From Paracidovorax wautersii (GTDB taxonomy: Bacteria > Pseudomonadota > Gammaproteobacteria > Burkholderiales > Burkholderiaceae_C), in contig WNDQ01000015.1 of NCBI GenBank assembly GCA_009912175.1, forward strand, positions 1 to 64,000: a stretch of DNA of 64,000 nt, written 5' to 3'. Under the pieces are notes generated by a model. That model worked only from the letters and a program-made list of their open reading frames with translations, searched no databases and was not told the DNA's origin. The translations under genes were made by a program, and so were the position numbers. This document shows, in pieces, positions 16,529 through 26,715 of this stretch (the first letter of the stretch is position 1; the number at the start of each line of letters is the position of its first letter).

Positions 16529-19246
16529 TCAGCCTGCGAGTGCGCGCGAGATGACCTCGCGCACGTCGTTGCTCAGATCGGGCTTGGCGGCCACGCGTTT
16601 GAGGGCTTCCTCGGCGGCGTGGCGGTAGGGCGCGGCCAGTTTTTTCCAGCGATCGAGCGCGCGCGCCAGGCGGGCGGCGACCTGCGGGTTGATGGCGTCC
16701 AGCGCGATGACCTGCTCGCTCCAGAACACGTAGCCGGCGGCGTCCGTGCGGTGGAAGGCGCCGGGGTTGGCGCTGCAGTAGCTGAAGATCACGCTGCGTG
16801 CGCGGTTCGGGTTCTTGAGGCTGAAGTCGGCGTGCTTCATGAGCTGGCGCACGGCGGGCAGCACGTCGCCGCCCCGGTCGCTGCGGCCGGCCTGCAGGGC
16901 GAACCATTTGTCGATGACCAGCGCTTCGTGGCGGAACAGCGCGTGAAAGCGTGCCAGCGCCGGCTGGGCCAGTTCGTGGCCGGCGCCCAGCAGGGCAGTC
17001 AGCGCGTTCTGGCGGTCGGTCATGTTGCCGGCGTCCTTGAAACGCTGGTAGGCGCGGCCCGGCCAGACGGTGTCGCCGCTCTGGCGCGCGGCCAGCACCA
17101 GCATGCCCAGCGCCAGGCCGGCGAGTGCACGGCGGCCGCTGGAAACCGGGTCGGGGCTGTAGCCGCCGCTGTCCTGGTGCGTTTCGTAGGCCCACAGCCA
17201 GTCGTCGTAGAGCGCGTGGGCGAGTTGCTCGCGCAGGGCTTCGCGCACGGCGTGCACGCGCTGCGGGTCGATCACGTCGAGCTGGTCGGCGATGTAGCTT
17301 TCGGATGGCAGCGTGAGCGCCAGTTCCTTGAAGGCCGCGTCGAGCTGCTCGTCGCGCAGCACACCGCGCAGCGCATCCAGGTAGGGCGCGTCGAGCACGA
17401 TGGCGGCGGCCGCGTCGGGCGATTCGATGGCCGCGAGCAGCCGGCGCAGCGACAGGCGCTGGCTGGCTTCCCAGCGGTTGAACGGATCGCTGTCGTGGCG
17501 CAGCAGGGCCAGCAGTTGTGCATCGCTGTAGTCGATGTCGAGCACGACGGGCGCGCTGAAGGTGCGCAGCAGCGAGGGCACGGGCTCGGCGGCGATGCCG
17601 GTGTAGGTGACGGTGCTTTCGGCCTCGGTCAGCACCAGCGTCTGCTCGTGCGTGCCGGCGTGGGCGACGGCGATGGTTTCGCCCTGGGCCTGCAGCGGCA
17701 GGGCCTGGCCGTCGGCACCGACCAGGCCGAGCGTGACGGGGATGACGGCCGGCAGTTTGTCGGCCTGGCCGGGCGTGGCGGGCACGCTTTGGCTGAAGGT
17801 CAGGCTGTAGGTCTGCGCGTCGGCGTCGAAGCGGGTCTGCACACGCACGCGCGGCGTACCAGCCTGGCCGTACCAGCGCTTGAACTGCGGCAGCAGGCGT
17901 GCGAGCTGGCTGTCGGGGTTGGCGTCGGCAATGGCCTGGGCGAAGTCGTCGCAGGTGACGGCCTGGCCGTCGTGGCGCTCGAAGTACAGCGCGATGCCTT
18001 TTTCGAAACCGGCGCGGCCGACCAGGGTCTGCATCATGCGCACCACTTCCGCACCCTTTTCGTAGATGGTGACGGTGTAGAAGTTGTTGATCTCGATGTA
18101 GCTGTCCGGGCGCACCGGGTGGGCCATGGGGCCGGCGTCCTCGGGGAACTGCGCGGTGCGCAGCACCCGCACGTCGTCGATGCGCTTGACGGCGCGGGCG
18201 CTGGCCAGGCCGGCCAGGTCCATGCTGAATTCCTGGTCGCGAAAGACCGTCAGGCCTTCCTTGAGGCTGAGCTGGAACCAGTCGCGGCAGGTCACGCGGT
18301 TGCCGCTCCAGTTGTGGAAATACTCGTGGCCGACCACGCTTTCGATGTTGGCAAAGTCAACGTCGGTGGCGGTGGCCGGGTTGGCCAGCACGTACTTGGT
18401 GTTGAAGATGTTCAGGCCCTTGTTTTCCATCGCGCCCATGTTGAAGTCGCTGGTGGCGACGATCATGAAGCGTTCCAGGTCGAGCGGCAGGCCGAAGCGC
18501 GCCTCGTCCCACAGCACCGAGTGGATGAGCGAGTTCATCGCGTGCTCGGTCTTGTCGAGGTCGCCCGGGCGCACGTAGACCTGCAGCAGGTGCTCGCGGC
18601 CATTGCGCGCGGTGATGCGCTGCTCGCGCGCGACCAGGGCGCCGGCCACCAGCGCGAACAGGTAGCAGGGTTTCTTGAAGGGATCGACCCACTTGGCGTA
18701 GTGGCGGCCTTCGTTGCCGGGGCCGTCGAGGTCGCCGCTGGCCACCAGGTTGCCGTTGGACAGCAGCACCGGGTACTTGGCCTTGTCGGCGCGCAGCGTG
18801 ACGGTGTAGCTGGCCATCACGTCCGGGCGGTCGAGGAAGTAGGTGATGCGGCGGAAACCCTCGGCCTCGCACTGCGTGAAGAAGGTGTCCTGGCTCACGT
18901 ACAGACCCATGAGCTGGGTGTTCTTGGACGGGCAGCAGGTGGTGAAGATTTCCAGCTCGAAGCTGCCGTCGGCCGGCAGGTTGTCGAGCACGAGCTGCTT
19001 GCCTTCCATGCGGAAGGAACTGGACTGGCCGTTGACCAGCACGCGCGCCAGGTTCAGGTCCTCGCCGTCGAGCTTGAGCGGCTGCACCGGCACGTCGGCA
19101 TTGCGGCGCAGCGTCATGCGGTTGGCCACACGGGTCTTGGCCGGGTCGAGGTCGAAGGTCAGGTCGACCGTGTCGATCCAGTAAGGCGTGGCCGTGTAGT
19201 CTTCGCGCCGGATGGCGACAGGCTGTCCCAGTTCGTCACGCAACAT
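16529..19246 (-). CDS. pepN: aminopeptidase N (M1 family)
   Basis: The 905-residue M1 metallopeptidase shows the substrate-binding motif GAMENKGLN (about residues 268-276) and the zinc site VGHEYFHNW with the downstream Glu in [13 protein letters not shown] (about 303-330). The order of domains fits E. coli-type PepN: N-terminal beta domain, catalytic domain, and C-terminal helical repeat with the family's [11 protein letters not shown] ending. It removes N-terminal residues from peptides in the cytoplasm. The start at 19246 ([17 protein letters not shown]) overlaps the end of the upstream HAD gene by 11 bases, so the two are coupled. Confidence 0.95.
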   Translation of the reverse strand: MLRDELGQPVAIRREDYTATPYWIDTVDLTFDLDPAKTRVANRMTLRRNADVPVQPLKLDGEDLNLARVLVNGQSSSFRMEGKQLVLDNLPADGSFELEIFTTCCPSKNTQLMGLYVSQDTFFTQCEAEGFRRITYFLDRPDVMASYTVTLRADKAKYPVLLSNGNLVASGDLDGPGNEGRHYAKWVDPFKKPCYLFALVAGALVAREQRITARNGREHLLQVYVRPGDLDKTEHAMNSLIHSVLWDEARFGLPLDLERFMIVATSDFNMGAMENKGLNIFNTKYVLANPATATDVDFANIESVVGHEYFHNWSGNRVTCRDWFQLSLKEGLTVFRDQEFSMDLAGLASARAVKRIDDVRVLRTAQFPEDAGPMAHPVRPDSYIEINNFYTVTIYEKGAEVVRMMQTLVGRAGFEKGIALYFERHDGQAVTCDDFAQAIADANPDSQLARLLPQFKRWYGQAGTPRVRVQTRFDADAQTYSLTFSQSVPATPGQADKLPAVIPVTLGLVGADGQALPLQAQGETIAVAHAGTHEQTLVLTEAESTVTYTGIAAEPVPSLLRTFSAPVVLDIDYSDAQLLALLRHDSDPFNRWEASQRLSLRRLLAAIESPDAAAAIVLDAPYLDALRGVLRDEQLDAAFKELALTLPSESYIADQLDVIDPQRVHAVREALREQLAHALYDDWLWAYETHQDSGGYSPDPVSSGRRALAGLALGMLVLAARQSGDTVWPGRAYQRFKDAGNMTDRQNALTALLGAGHELAQPALARFHALFRHEALVIDKWFALQAGRSDRGGDVLPAVRQLMKHADFSLKNPNRARSVIFSYCSANPGAFHRTDAAGYVFWSEQVIALDAINPQVAARLARALDRWKKLAAPYRHAAEEALKRVAAKPDLSNDVREVISRALAG

Positions 19247-19922
19247 CGAGTGTCTCCAGGAAGGGGTGGGCGAGCAGTTCGCGGAAATCGGTGATGGCGG
19301 CCAGCACGTGCGGGCCGGCCAGTTCTTCGGCGGTGTGGGTGGTGCAGACGGCCACGGCGCGCATGCCGGCGCGGCGCGCGGCCTCGATGCCGTAGGGCGC
19401 GTCCTCGAACACCAGGCAGTGCGCCGGGTCGACGTCCAGCCGCTGGGCCGCGGCCAGGAAGATGGCCGGATCGGGCTTGCCCGGCAGGCCCTCGTCGCCA
19501 CCGACGACCGCCTGGGCGGGCGGGTCCAGCCGCAGGCGGTCGAGCGCGAAGGCCAGGTTGGCCTGGTTGCCGGCCGAGCCCACGCCGATCTTGATGCCGC
19601 GCGCGGCCGCGCGCCCCGCGAACTCGGTCACGCCGGCCACGGCCTGGAAATCCTGCGCGAACAGCTCGCGGTAGATGGCTTCCTTTTCGTCGTTGAGCGG
19701 CAGCGCCTCGGCGTCGGTGAACTCGCGCCCGAACATGGCGCTCACGCACTCGCGGCCGTTGCGGCCGTTGATGCGCGCCAGGAAGGCCGCCGGGTCGCCG
19801 ATGGGCTGATCATGGCGCTGCGCAAACACTTGCCAGGCGCGGATGTGCGTGGGCAGCGAGTGGATCATGGTGCCATCCATGTCGAAGATGATGGCGCGAA
19901 CGGAGCGGGTCGAAAGAGACAT
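19236..19922 (-). CDS. HAD-superfamily phosphatase (beta-phosphoglucomutase/phosphoglycolate phosphatase-like)
   Basis: The 228-residue product has all HAD motifs: FDMDGTMIHS at residues 13-22 (nucleophile Asp and general-acid Asp), a helical cap (about 23-95), VGSAGNQ (motif II Ser), GKPDPAIF (motif III Lys) and VFEDAPYGIEAA (motif IV acids). It should dephosphorylate a small phosphorylated metabolite; the substrate cannot be read from the sequence. It lies between prfB and pepN, all on the minus strand, in a likely operon. Confidence 0.88.
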   Translation of the reverse strand: MSLSTRSVRAIIFDMDGTMIHSLPTHIRAWQVFAQRHDQPIGDPAAFLARINGRNGRECVSAMFGREFTDAEALPLNDEKEAIYRELFAQDFQAVAGVTEFAGRAAARGIKIGVGSAGNQANLAFALDRLRLDPPAQAVVGGDEGLPGKPDPAIFLAAAQRLDVDPAHCLVFEDAPYGIEAARRAGMRAVAVCTTHTAEELAGPHVLAAITDFRELLAHPFLETLDVA

Positions 19923-19956
19923 CGGCGGCGGTGGCGTGGTGGGTGGATCGGGTCGA

Positions 19957-21061
19957 TCAGACGCCCTGCTTGAGCGAGGCTTCGATGAAGGGGTCGAGGT
20001 CGCCGTCGAGCACCTTCTGGGTGTTGGAGATCTCGACGTTGGTGCGCAGGTCCTTGATGCGGCTGGAGTCCAGCACGTAGCTGCGGATCTGGTGGCCCCA
20101 GCCCACGTCGGTCTTGCTGTCTTCGAGCTTTTGCTGCGCCTCCATGCGCTTGCGCATCTCGTAGTCGTACAGGCGCGAGCGCAGACGCTGCCAGGCCACG
20201 TCGCGGTTGCTGTGCTGGCTGCGGCTGTCCTGGCACTGCACGACGATGCCGGTGGGCACGTGGGTCAGGCGCACGGCCGAGTCGGTCTTGTTGATGTGCT
20301 GGCCGCCCGCGCCCGAGGCGCGGTAGGTGTCGGTGCGCACGTCCGAGGGGTCGATGTTGACCTCGATGCTGTCGTCGATCTCGGGCGAGACGAAGACGCT
20401 GGCAAAGCTGGTGTGGCGCCCGCCGGACGAGTCGAAGGGCGACTTGCGCACCAGGCGGTGCACGCCGGTTTCGGTGCGCAGCAGGCCGTAGGCGTATTCG
20501 CCCTCGATCTTGATCGAGGCGCTCTTGATGCCGGCCACGTCGCCTGGCGTTTCTTCGTCCACGGTGACCTTGAAGCCCTTGCGCTCGGCGTACTTGAGGT
20601 ACTGGCGCAGCAGCATGCTGGCCCAGTCGCAGGCTTCGGTGCCGCCGGCGCCGGACTGGATGTCCAGGAAGGCGTTGTTGGGGTCGGCCGGCTGGTTGAA
20701 CATGCGGCGGAATTCGAGCTTCTCGACCTCGGCTTCGAGCTTGGCGGCTTCATCGGCGATGGTCTGTAGGCCGCTTTCGTCGCCGTCCTCGCGGCTCATC
20801 TCATAGAGCTCGGTGTTGTCGGCCAGCTCGCGCCCGAGCGTGTCGAGCACCAGCACGATGGCTTCGAGCGACTTCTTTTCCTTGCCCAGTTCCTGGGCCC
20901 GCTTGGGGTCGTTCCAGACCGCGGGATCTTCCAGCGCGGCGTTGACGTCTTCTAGTTTGCGTTGCTTTTGATCGTAGTCAAAGATACCCCCGGAGCTCGG
21001 CGGTGCGAGCCAGGAGGTCTTCGAGTTTGCTGCCGATCTGGTTGATGCGTTCTGCGTCCAT
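19957..21061 (-). CDS. prfB: peptide chain release factor 2, made by programmed +1 frameshift
   Basis: Translation begins at ATG 21061 and reads 27 codons ([20 protein letters not shown], then ..LRGYL) to an in-frame TGA at 20980-20978. A +1 shift there continues in the long frame ([19 protein letters not shown]) to 19957. The full product is about 367 residues with the SPF anticodon tripeptide (SPFDSSGG) and the catalytic GGQ (GAGGQHINK, about residue 250). RF2 releases peptides at UGA and UAA. This is the classical autoregulatory arrangement: low RF2 favours the shift. The gene is followed by the HAD and pepN genes. Confidence 0.96.
20977..20995 (-). promoter_or_regulatory. prfB programmed +1 frameshift site
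   Basis: On the minus strand the site reads CTCCGGGGGTATCTTTGAC: an internal Shine-Dalgarno-like GGGGG a few bases before the slippery CTT, directly followed by TGA and C (TGA at 20980-20978). This matches the conserved RF2 recoding element. The shift onto TTT-GAC resumes the RF2 frame. Confidence 0.96.
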
Positions 21062-21419
21062 GGGTGCGGGGTTCCTGCTGGGGCGGCGGCCGTGGGCGCG
21101 GGCTGCTTACGTGGAGCCGGAAGCGGCGGGGCGGGCCAGGGCCTTGCCGATGAAAGTCAAAAAAAGGATCGGCCGCAGGTGCCTGGGGCGGGCCTGTCGA
21201 CCGGTTGTCAGTCGGCTATTTTCCCATGGCCGGGGGCCGGCCGGAAATTCAGGCCGGAACGGGGCACGGGCGTGCGGCCGTTCAGTCCGGACGATCTCGA
21301 TTCCGTAGCGGTGCGATCCAGACCTGCACGAATCACACAGGGCTTTTACACTTAGCGGTTTGGCCGGCCGCGTGGGTGCGGACCGGCCGTCGAGACCCTT
21401 CTCTCAAGGAAACGATTCG
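21062..21419. other. divergent intergenic region between prfB and the aldo-keto reductase
   Basis: No gene is supported in these 358 bases. The middle is very GC-rich with several GGCCGG-type inverted repeats (about 21,225-21,260). Promoters for both flanking genes must lie here; the only rightward candidate is weak (CTGCAC at 21324, TACACT at 21347, 17-base spacing). Confidence 0.4.
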
Positions 21420-22496
21420 ATGTCTGAATTCACCAAGGTCCGGCTGGGCCGCAGCGATCTCCACGTCAGCCCCATCTGCCTGGGCACCATGACTTTTGGC
21501 GAACAGGTCGGCCAGGACACGGCGTTTGCCGTGATGGACCGGGCGCTCGAACGCGGTGTGGACTTCTTCGACACCGCCGAGATGTACCCCGTGCCGGCCC
21601 GTGCCGAAACCTATGGCGCGACCGAGCGCATCCTGGGCAACTGGTTCGCCAGCCGCCCGGGCGCACGCGACAAGGTGGTGCTGGCCTCCAAGGTGGCCGG
21701 GCCGTCGCGTGGCTACGACTGGATCCGCGGCGGCAGCGCCAACCTCACGCAGGCCGACATCGTGAGCGCCTGCGACGACAGCCTGCGCCGCCTGCAGACC
21801 GACCACATCGACCTCTACCAGATCCATTGGCCGGTGCGCTCGGCGCCGGCCTTCGGCCGCGTCTACTTCGACCCGACCACCGACGAGGCAGCCCTGTCGT
21901 CCATCCACGAGCAACTGCGGGGTCTGGCAACCCTGGTCCAGGCGGGCAAGGTGCGCGCCATCGGCCTGTCCAACGAAACGCCCTACGGCGTGGCCGAGTT
22001 CGTGCGGCTGGCCGAGCAGCACGGTCTGCCGCGTGTGGCGACCGTGCAGAACCCCTATTGCCTGGTCAACCGCAGCGTGGACAACGCCCTGGACGAGACA
22101 CTGCACCGCCTGGACGTGTCGCTGCTGGCCTACTCGCCGCTGGGCTTTGGCCTGCTCACGGGCAAGTACGACGCCAGCGGCCTGAGTGGGCCGGGCGCGC
22201 CGGCTGGCGCACGCATCGCCACGTATGAATCGGTGCGCCGCCAGCGCTGGGGCCGCCCCGAGGCGCTGGCGGCCGCGCGCCTGTACAACGCGCTGGCGCG
22301 CGAGCACGGCCTGACGCCCACGCAGTTGGCGCTGGCCTTCTGCTACACGCGCTGGGTGGTCAAGAGCACCATCATCGGCGTGACCAGCGTGGCCCAGCTC
22401 GACGAGGACCTCGACGCCTGGGGCACCACGCTGTCGCCAGAGCTGCTGGCGGCCGTCGACGCGATCCGCTGGGCCCACCGCGACCCGGCGGTCTGA
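21420..22496 (+). CDS. aldo-keto reductase (Tas-like)
   Basis: The 358-residue protein starts at ATG 21420, 8-9 bases after an AAGGA box. It has aldo-keto reductase landmarks: FFDTAEMYPVP with the catalytic Asp/Tyr near residues 50-55, VVLASKVAG (catalytic Lys), the IDLYQIHWP His, and GLSNETPYG. The long loop after IHWP and the MYPVP start are typical of the NADPH-dependent Tas subfamily. It reduces an aldehyde or ketone; no substrate is indicated by context. ybaK follows after 9 bases. Confidence 0.9.
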   Translation: MSEFTKVRLGRSDLHVSPICLGTMTFGEQVGQDTAFAVMDRALERGVDFFDTAEMYPVPARAETYGATERILGNWFASRPGARDKVVLASKVAGPSRGYDWIRGGSANLTQADIVSACDDSLRRLQTDHIDLYQIHWPVRSAPAFGRVYFDPTTDEAALSSIHEQLRGLATLVQAGKVRAIGLSNETPYGVAEFVRLAEQHGLPRVATVQNPYCLVNRSVDNALDETLHRLDVSLLAYSPLGFGLLTGKYDASGLSGPGAPAGARIATYESVRRQRWGRPEALAAARLYNALAREHGLTPTQLALAFCYTRWVVKSTIIGVTSVAQLDEDLDAWGTTLSPELLAAVDAIRWAHRDPAV

Positions 22497-22505
22497 CCAC
22501 GCGCC

Positions 22506-22997
22506 GTGGCCAAGAAGGATCACATCAGCGAGACGCCGGCCACGCAGTTGCTCAAGCGGCACGGCGTGGCCTTCACCGGCCATGCCTACGACTACGTCGA
22601 GCACGGCGGCGCGCAGCACAGCGCGGCGGTGCTGGGACTGGACCCGCATGCCGTGGTCAAGACGCTGGTCATGCAGGACCAGGACGCGCGGCCGCTGCTG
22701 GTGCTGATGCACGGCGACCGCCAGGTCTCGACCAAGAACCTGGCGCGCCAGATCGGCGCCAAGTCGGTCGAGCCCTGCAAGCCCGAGGTCGCCAACCGGC
22801 ACAGCGGCTACCTGGTGGGCGGCACCTCGCCCTTCGGCACCCGGCGCGCCATGCCGGTCTACATCGAGCAGGGCATCCTCGCGCTGCCGCGCATCGCCAT
22901 CAACGGCGGGCGGCGGGGTTATCTGGTGCAGATCGACCCGCAGGTCTGCGTCCAATTGCTGGGCGCGCGCCCGGTCGAGTGCGCGCTGCCGCTATGA
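22506..22997 (+). CDS. ybaK: Cys-tRNA(Pro) deacylase YbaK/EbsC
   Basis: The 163-residue product starts at GTG 22506. It shows the family core ATQLLKRHGVAFTGHAYDY, the Lys of VVKTLVMQD (the essential residue in YbaK), and a GYLVGGTSPFGTRR segment. YbaK hydrolyses Cys wrongly attached to tRNA-Pro, acting with prolyl-tRNA synthetase. It is 9 bases after the aldo-keto reductase, probably cotranscribed. Confidence 0.93.
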   Translation: MAKKDHISETPATQLLKRHGVAFTGHAYDYVEHGGAQHSAAVLGLDPHAVVKTLVMQDQDARPLLVLMHGDRQVSTKNLARQIGAKSVEPCKPEVANRHSGYLVGGTSPFGTRRAMPVYIEQGILALPRIAINGGRRGYLVQIDPQVCVQLLGARPVECALPL

Positions 22998-23130
22998 AGA
23001 AATCCTAATAACCTAGGCTGGAAACCTTCGATCGCCCGGCGCGCGGCCCTCGCGACAATTCCCGTTGTGCCGCCGCCGGCCCGTTGTGGGCGTGTCTTGC
23101 GTGTGCGGCGCCGACACGGAGGATCGCCCC

Positions 23131-23961
23131 ATGACTGCTCCCCTTTCCCGCCGCCTGCTTGCGGCGATGGCCGCCGCCGCACTGGCCTGCCTGGCGCTGC
23201 CCGGCACGGCTGCCGCTGCCGACAAACTGCGCATCGGTGTGGTGCCCGGCGCCTATGCCGACTCCGTCAACGTGGCGGCGCAAGAGGCCAAAGCCCAGGG
23301 CATCAACGTCGAGGTGATCGAGTTCACCGACTGGACCACGCCCAACGTGGCCGTGGATTCGGGCGACATCGACATCAATTACTTCCAGCACCAGCCCTTC
23401 CTGAACAACGCGATCCAGAAGCAGGGCTTCAAGCTCGCCAGCGCTGGCACCGGCATCCTGGCCAACGTGGGCCTGTACTCGCTCAAATACAAGAAGGTCG
23501 AGGACGTGCCCGTGGGCGGCAAGGTCGGCATCGCCAACGACCCGGTCAACCAGGGACGCGGCCTGTTGCTGCTGCAGAAGGTCGGCCTCATCAAGCTCAA
23601 GCCGAACGTCGGCTACCTGGGCACGCTCAACGACATCGTCGACAACCCCAAGAAGCTGAGCTTCGTCGAGGTCGAGGGGCCGCAGCTCGTGCGCATCACC
23701 AAGGATGTCGACATCGCCCAGGGTTATCCGCACTTCATCGTCGCGGCCAAGGCCTTCGATCCTTCCAGCGGCCTGGCCTATTCGGGCATCGAGGACGCGC
23801 AGTTCGCCATCCAGTTCGTCGTCAAGCAGGACCGGGTGAACGACCCGGTGGTGCAGAAGTTCATCCGCATCTACCAGGGCTCGGCCGCCGTCAAGGCTGC
23901 CGCGCACAAGGCTTTTGCCGACGACAACCGCCTGTACACGCTGGCCTGGATTCGCTCCTGA
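23131..23961 (+). CDS. MetQ/NlpA-type periplasmic binding protein 1
   Basis: The 276-residue product has a signal peptide (residues 1-30, ending GTAAAADK) and the NlpA/lipoprotein-9 family fold: [37 protein letters not shown] and [15 protein letters not shown]. There is a clear ribosome site (CGGAGG). Unlike E. coli MetQ it lacks a good lipobox, so it is probably a soluble periplasmic protein. The segment where true MetQ has N-x-NYA reads GYPHFIVAAKAF, which argues against plain methionine as ligand. It is first of a run of two binding proteins ahead of metN. Confidence 0.9.
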   Translation: MTAPLSRRLLAAMAAAALACLALPGTAAAADKLRIGVVPGAYADSVNVAAQEAKAQGINVEVIEFTDWTTPNVAVDSGDIDINYFQHQPFLNNAIQKQGFKLASAGTGILANVGLYSLKYKKVEDVPVGGKVGIANDPVNQGRGLLLLQKVGLIKLKPNVGYLGTLNDIVDNPKKLSFVEVEGPQLVRITKDVDIAQGYPHFIVAAKAFDPSSGLAYSGIEDAQFAIQFVVKQDRVNDPVVQKFIRIYQGSAAVKAAAHKAFADDNRLYTLAWIRS

Positions 23962-24011
23962 GCGACCCAGCGCCACGCCGATCACCGCTGCTTTCCAGGG
24001 AGAAATTGCTC

Positions 24012-24836
24012 ATGAACCTCAACATCAACACCTACCGCCGCTGGTTTGTGGCTGCACTGGCCGGCCTGGCGCTGTCCGCCGGCGCGCAGACGCTTGAGGT
24101 CGTCAAGGTGGGCTCGACCCCCGGCGTGACGTCCGACGCGGTTCAGGCCCTGGTGGCCGAGGGCAAACGCAACGGGCTGGACATCCGGGTGGTCGAGTTC
24201 ACCGACTGGACGCTGCCCAACGAAGCCGTCAACAACCGCGACATCGACCTCAACTTCTTCCAGCACCAGGCCTTCCTGAACAACGTCATCAAGGAGCGCG
24301 GCTACAAGCTTGAGCTGATCGGCCTGGGCCTGCTGCAGAACATCGGGCTGTATTCCAACCGCATCCAGTCGCTCGGCGCGATCCCGAACAAGGCCAAGGT
24401 GGCCATCGCCAACGACCCGGTCAACCAGGGCCGGGGCTTGCTGCTGCTGCAGCGGGCCGGCCTCATCCAGCTTCGGCATGGCACCGACCCCGGCGCCCGC
24501 GTGGACGACGTGGTGAGCAACCCCAAACAACTGCAGTTCTTCGAGATCGAGGGACCGCAGCTCATCCATTCGTTGCCGGACGTGGACCTGGCCGTGGTCT
24601 GGCCCAGCTACTTCGTCAACGCGGGCAAGAAGGACCAGGCGGGCAAGGCGCTGCTGTATTCGGGCGTGGCCGACAGCTTCTACGCCATGGGCTTTGCCGC
24701 ACGCAGCGACCGCGCCAGCGAGCCCAAGCTGCGCAAGTTCGTCGAGCTGTTCCAGCACTCGCCCGAGGTGCGCCGCGTCATTGCCGATCGTTTCGACGGC
24801 AACGCCAACCTGTACACGCTGCCCTGGCAGAACTGA
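24012..24836 (+). CDS. MetQ/NlpA-type periplasmic binding protein 2
   Basis: The 274-residue paralog of the previous gene has a signal peptide (residues 1-26, ending SAGAQTLE) and no cysteine for lipid attachment. Family motifs are [25 protein letters not shown] and [20 protein letters not shown]. The MetQ N-x-NYA position reads [13 protein letters not shown]. It is 50 bases after binding protein 1 and 19 bases before metN, so it belongs to the same operon. It probably presents a related ligand to the same membrane transporter. Confidence 0.9.
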   Translation: MNLNINTYRRWFVAALAGLALSAGAQTLEVVKVGSTPGVTSDAVQALVAEGKRNGLDIRVVEFTDWTLPNEAVNNRDIDLNFFQHQAFLNNVIKERGYKLELIGLGLLQNIGLYSNRIQSLGAIPNKAKVAIANDPVNQGRGLLLLQRAGLIQLRHGTDPGARVDDVVSNPKQLQFFEIEGPQLIHSLPDVDLAVVWPSYFVNAGKKDQAGKALLYSGVADSFYAMGFAARSDRASEPKLRKFVELFQHSPEVRRVIADRFDGNANLYTLPWQN

Positions 24837-24855
24837 GCGCGAAAGGAACGCACCC

Positions 24856-26025
24856 ATGGCTCACTCCTTTGCCCTGCGGCAGGGCTTGCCCGCCGCCGCC
24901 ACTGCGACGGCGAGCCAAGAGGCCCACGTTCAGCCCCAGGCCGCGAACAACGGTGGTGGCGTGTCCGCCGCCGCCGGGTCCGTCGCCTTTCGTGGCCTGG
25001 CCAAGATTTACCACTCGTCGGCCGGCGCGGTGCCGGCGCTCGAAGACATCACGCTCGACATTCCGGCGGGCACCATCTTCGGCATCATCGGGCGCAGCGG
25101 CGCGGGCAAGTCCAGCCTGCTGCGCACTATCAACCGGCTGGAGCAACCCACGAGCGGCCAGGTGCTGGTCGACGGCGTGGACATCGGCACGCTGGGCGAA
25201 GGCGAGCTGGTGCAACTGCGCCGACGCATCGGCATGATCTTCCAGCACTTCAACCTGCTGTCGGCCAAGACGGTGTTCGACAACGTCGCGCTGCCGCTCA
25301 AGGTTGCGGGCGTGCCGCGCGCCGAGATCGATGCGCGTGTGAACGAACTGCTGGCGCTGGTGGGCCTGCAGGACAAGCACAAGACCTACCCGAGCCGGCT
25401 GTCGGGGGGCCAGAAGCAGCGCGTGGGCATCGCACGCGCCCTGGCCACGCGGCCCGAGATCCTGCTGTGCGACGAGGCCACCTCCGCGCTCGATCCCGAG
25501 ACCACGCAGTCCATCCTGGCGCTGCTGCGCGACATCAACCGCCGCCTGGGCATCACCGTCATCCTGATCACGCACGAGATGAGCGTGATCCGCGAGATCG
25601 CCGACCAGGTGCTGGTGCTGGAGCAGGGCCGCACTGCCGAGCTGGGGCCCGTCTGGCAGGTCTTCGGCTCGCCCCGGCATGACGCCACGCGCGCACTGCT
25701 GGCGCCGCTGCAGCACGGCCTGCCCGACGACCTGCGCGCGCGCCTGCAGGCCGAACCACCGGCCAGCGGCGCCTTCGAGCGCATCCTGCAACTGGGCTAC
25801 AGCGGCGAAGGTGGGCTCGAACCCGACCTCGCCCGCATCGCGCAGGTGCTGCCGCCGGGCGCGCGCCTGGCGCACGGCGGTGTCGACCGCATCCAGGGCC
25901 ACGCGCACGGCCGCCTGCTGCTGGCCATCGACGGCCGGCTGCCGCTGCCGGATCTTGCCGCCCTCACGCAAGGCCCGTCGGCCATTGCGCACCATATCGA
26001 AGTGATCGGCTATGTCGTTGCTTGA
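24856..26025 (+). CDS. metN: MetN-type ABC transporter ATPase
   Basis: The 389-residue protein starts at ATG 24856 after AAAGGA. It has an unusual Ala-rich N-terminal extension of about 40 residues, then a complete ABC domain: Walker [10 protein letters not shown] (about 79-87), Q-loop MIFQHFNLL, signature LSGGQKQR (about 181), Walker [13 protein letters not shown] and switch THEMSVI. After about residue 290 comes an ACT-like NIL domain, the regulatory tail that binds methionine in MetN and inhibits transport when substrate is abundant. It overlaps metI by 14 bases. It would energise uptake for the four binding proteins around it. Confidence 0.93.
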   Translation: MAHSFALRQGLPAAATATASQEAHVQPQAANNGGGVSAAAGSVAFRGLAKIYHSSAGAVPALEDITLDIPAGTIFGIIGRSGAGKSSLLRTINRLEQPTSGQVLVDGVDIGTLGEGELVQLRRRIGMIFQHFNLLSAKTVFDNVALPLKVAGVPRAEIDARVNELLALVGLQDKHKTYPSRLSGGQKQRVGIARALATRPEILLCDEATSALDPETTQSILALLRDINRRLGITVILITHEMSVIREIADQVLVLEQGRTAELGPVWQVFGSPRHDATRALLAPLQHGLPDDLRARLQAEPPASGAFERILQLGYSGEGGLEPDLARIAQVLPPGARLAHGGVDRIQGHAHGRLLLAIDGRLPLPDLAALTQGPSAIAHHIEVIGYVVA

Positions 26026-26683
26026 TTTTTCACTGTCCATTCCCGCCGAACGCTACTGGCAGGCGCTGGCCGACACGCTGACCATGGTGGGCGTGTCGGG
26101 CGGCTTTGCCTTCCTGGCCGGCATTCCGCTGGCCGTGCTGCTGATCGTCACGGCGCCCGGCGGCTTTCTGGCCTCGCCGCGCGTCAACCGTGCCATCGGC
26201 AGCGTGGTCAATGGCTTTCGGGCCACGCCCTTCATCGTGCTGCTGGTGGCGCTGATTCCGTTCACGCGCCTGGTGGCCGGCACCACCATCGGCGTGTGGG
26301 CCGCCATCGTGCCGCTGGCCATCAGCGCCACGCCGTTCTTTACGCGCATCGCCGAGGTCAGCCTGCGCGAGGTCGACCACGGCCTGATCGAAGCGGCACA
26401 GGCCATGGGCTGCAAGAAGCGGCACATCGTGCGCCACGTCTACCTGCCCGAGGCGCTGCCCGGCATCGTCGGCGGCTTCACCATCACGCTGGTGGCGCTG
26501 ATCAGCTCCTCGGCCATGGCCGGTGCCGTGGGCGCAGGCGGCCTGGGCGACCTGGCCATCCGCTACGGCTACCAGCGTTTCGACACGCAGGTGATGGTCA
26601 TCGTGATCGCCGTGCTGATCGCGCTGGTCACCGTGGTGCAGACCTCGGGCGACGCCTATGTGCGGCGGCTGCGCAATCGCTGA
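26012..26683 (+). CDS. metI: MetI-type ABC transporter permease
   Basis: The 223-residue membrane protein has five or so hydrophobic helices and the EAA coupling motif [22 protein letters not shown] split across its centre. The MetI family features [12 protein letters not shown] and [14 protein letters not shown] are present. It forms the homodimeric channel for the MetN ATPase, whose 3' end it overlaps by 14 bases. The length is normal. Confidence 0.93.
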   Translation: MSLLDFSLSIPAERYWQALADTLTMVGVSGGFAFLAGIPLAVLLIVTAPGGFLASPRVNRAIGSVVNGFRATPFIVLLVALIPFTRLVAGTTIGVWAAIVPLAISATPFFTRIAEVSLREVDHGLIEAAQAMGCKKRHIVRHVYLPEALPGIVGGFTITLVALISSSAMAGAVGAGGLGDLAIRYGYQRFDTQVMVIVIAVLIALVTVVQTSGDAYVRRLRNR

Positions 26684-26715
26684 GCCCTGCTGGGTTTTGC
26701 ATCAGAAAGACGACG

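Noticed and set aside
16467-17195. An N-terminal extension of fbp
   Set aside because: It is antiparallel-free shadow of pepN codons; conserved class I fructose bisphosphatase starts at [11 protein letters not shown] (16466).
24694-24855. A 54-residue longer start of metN
   Set aside because: It would lie inside binding protein 2; ATG 24856 has a ribosome site and still leaves an N-terminal extension longer than usual.
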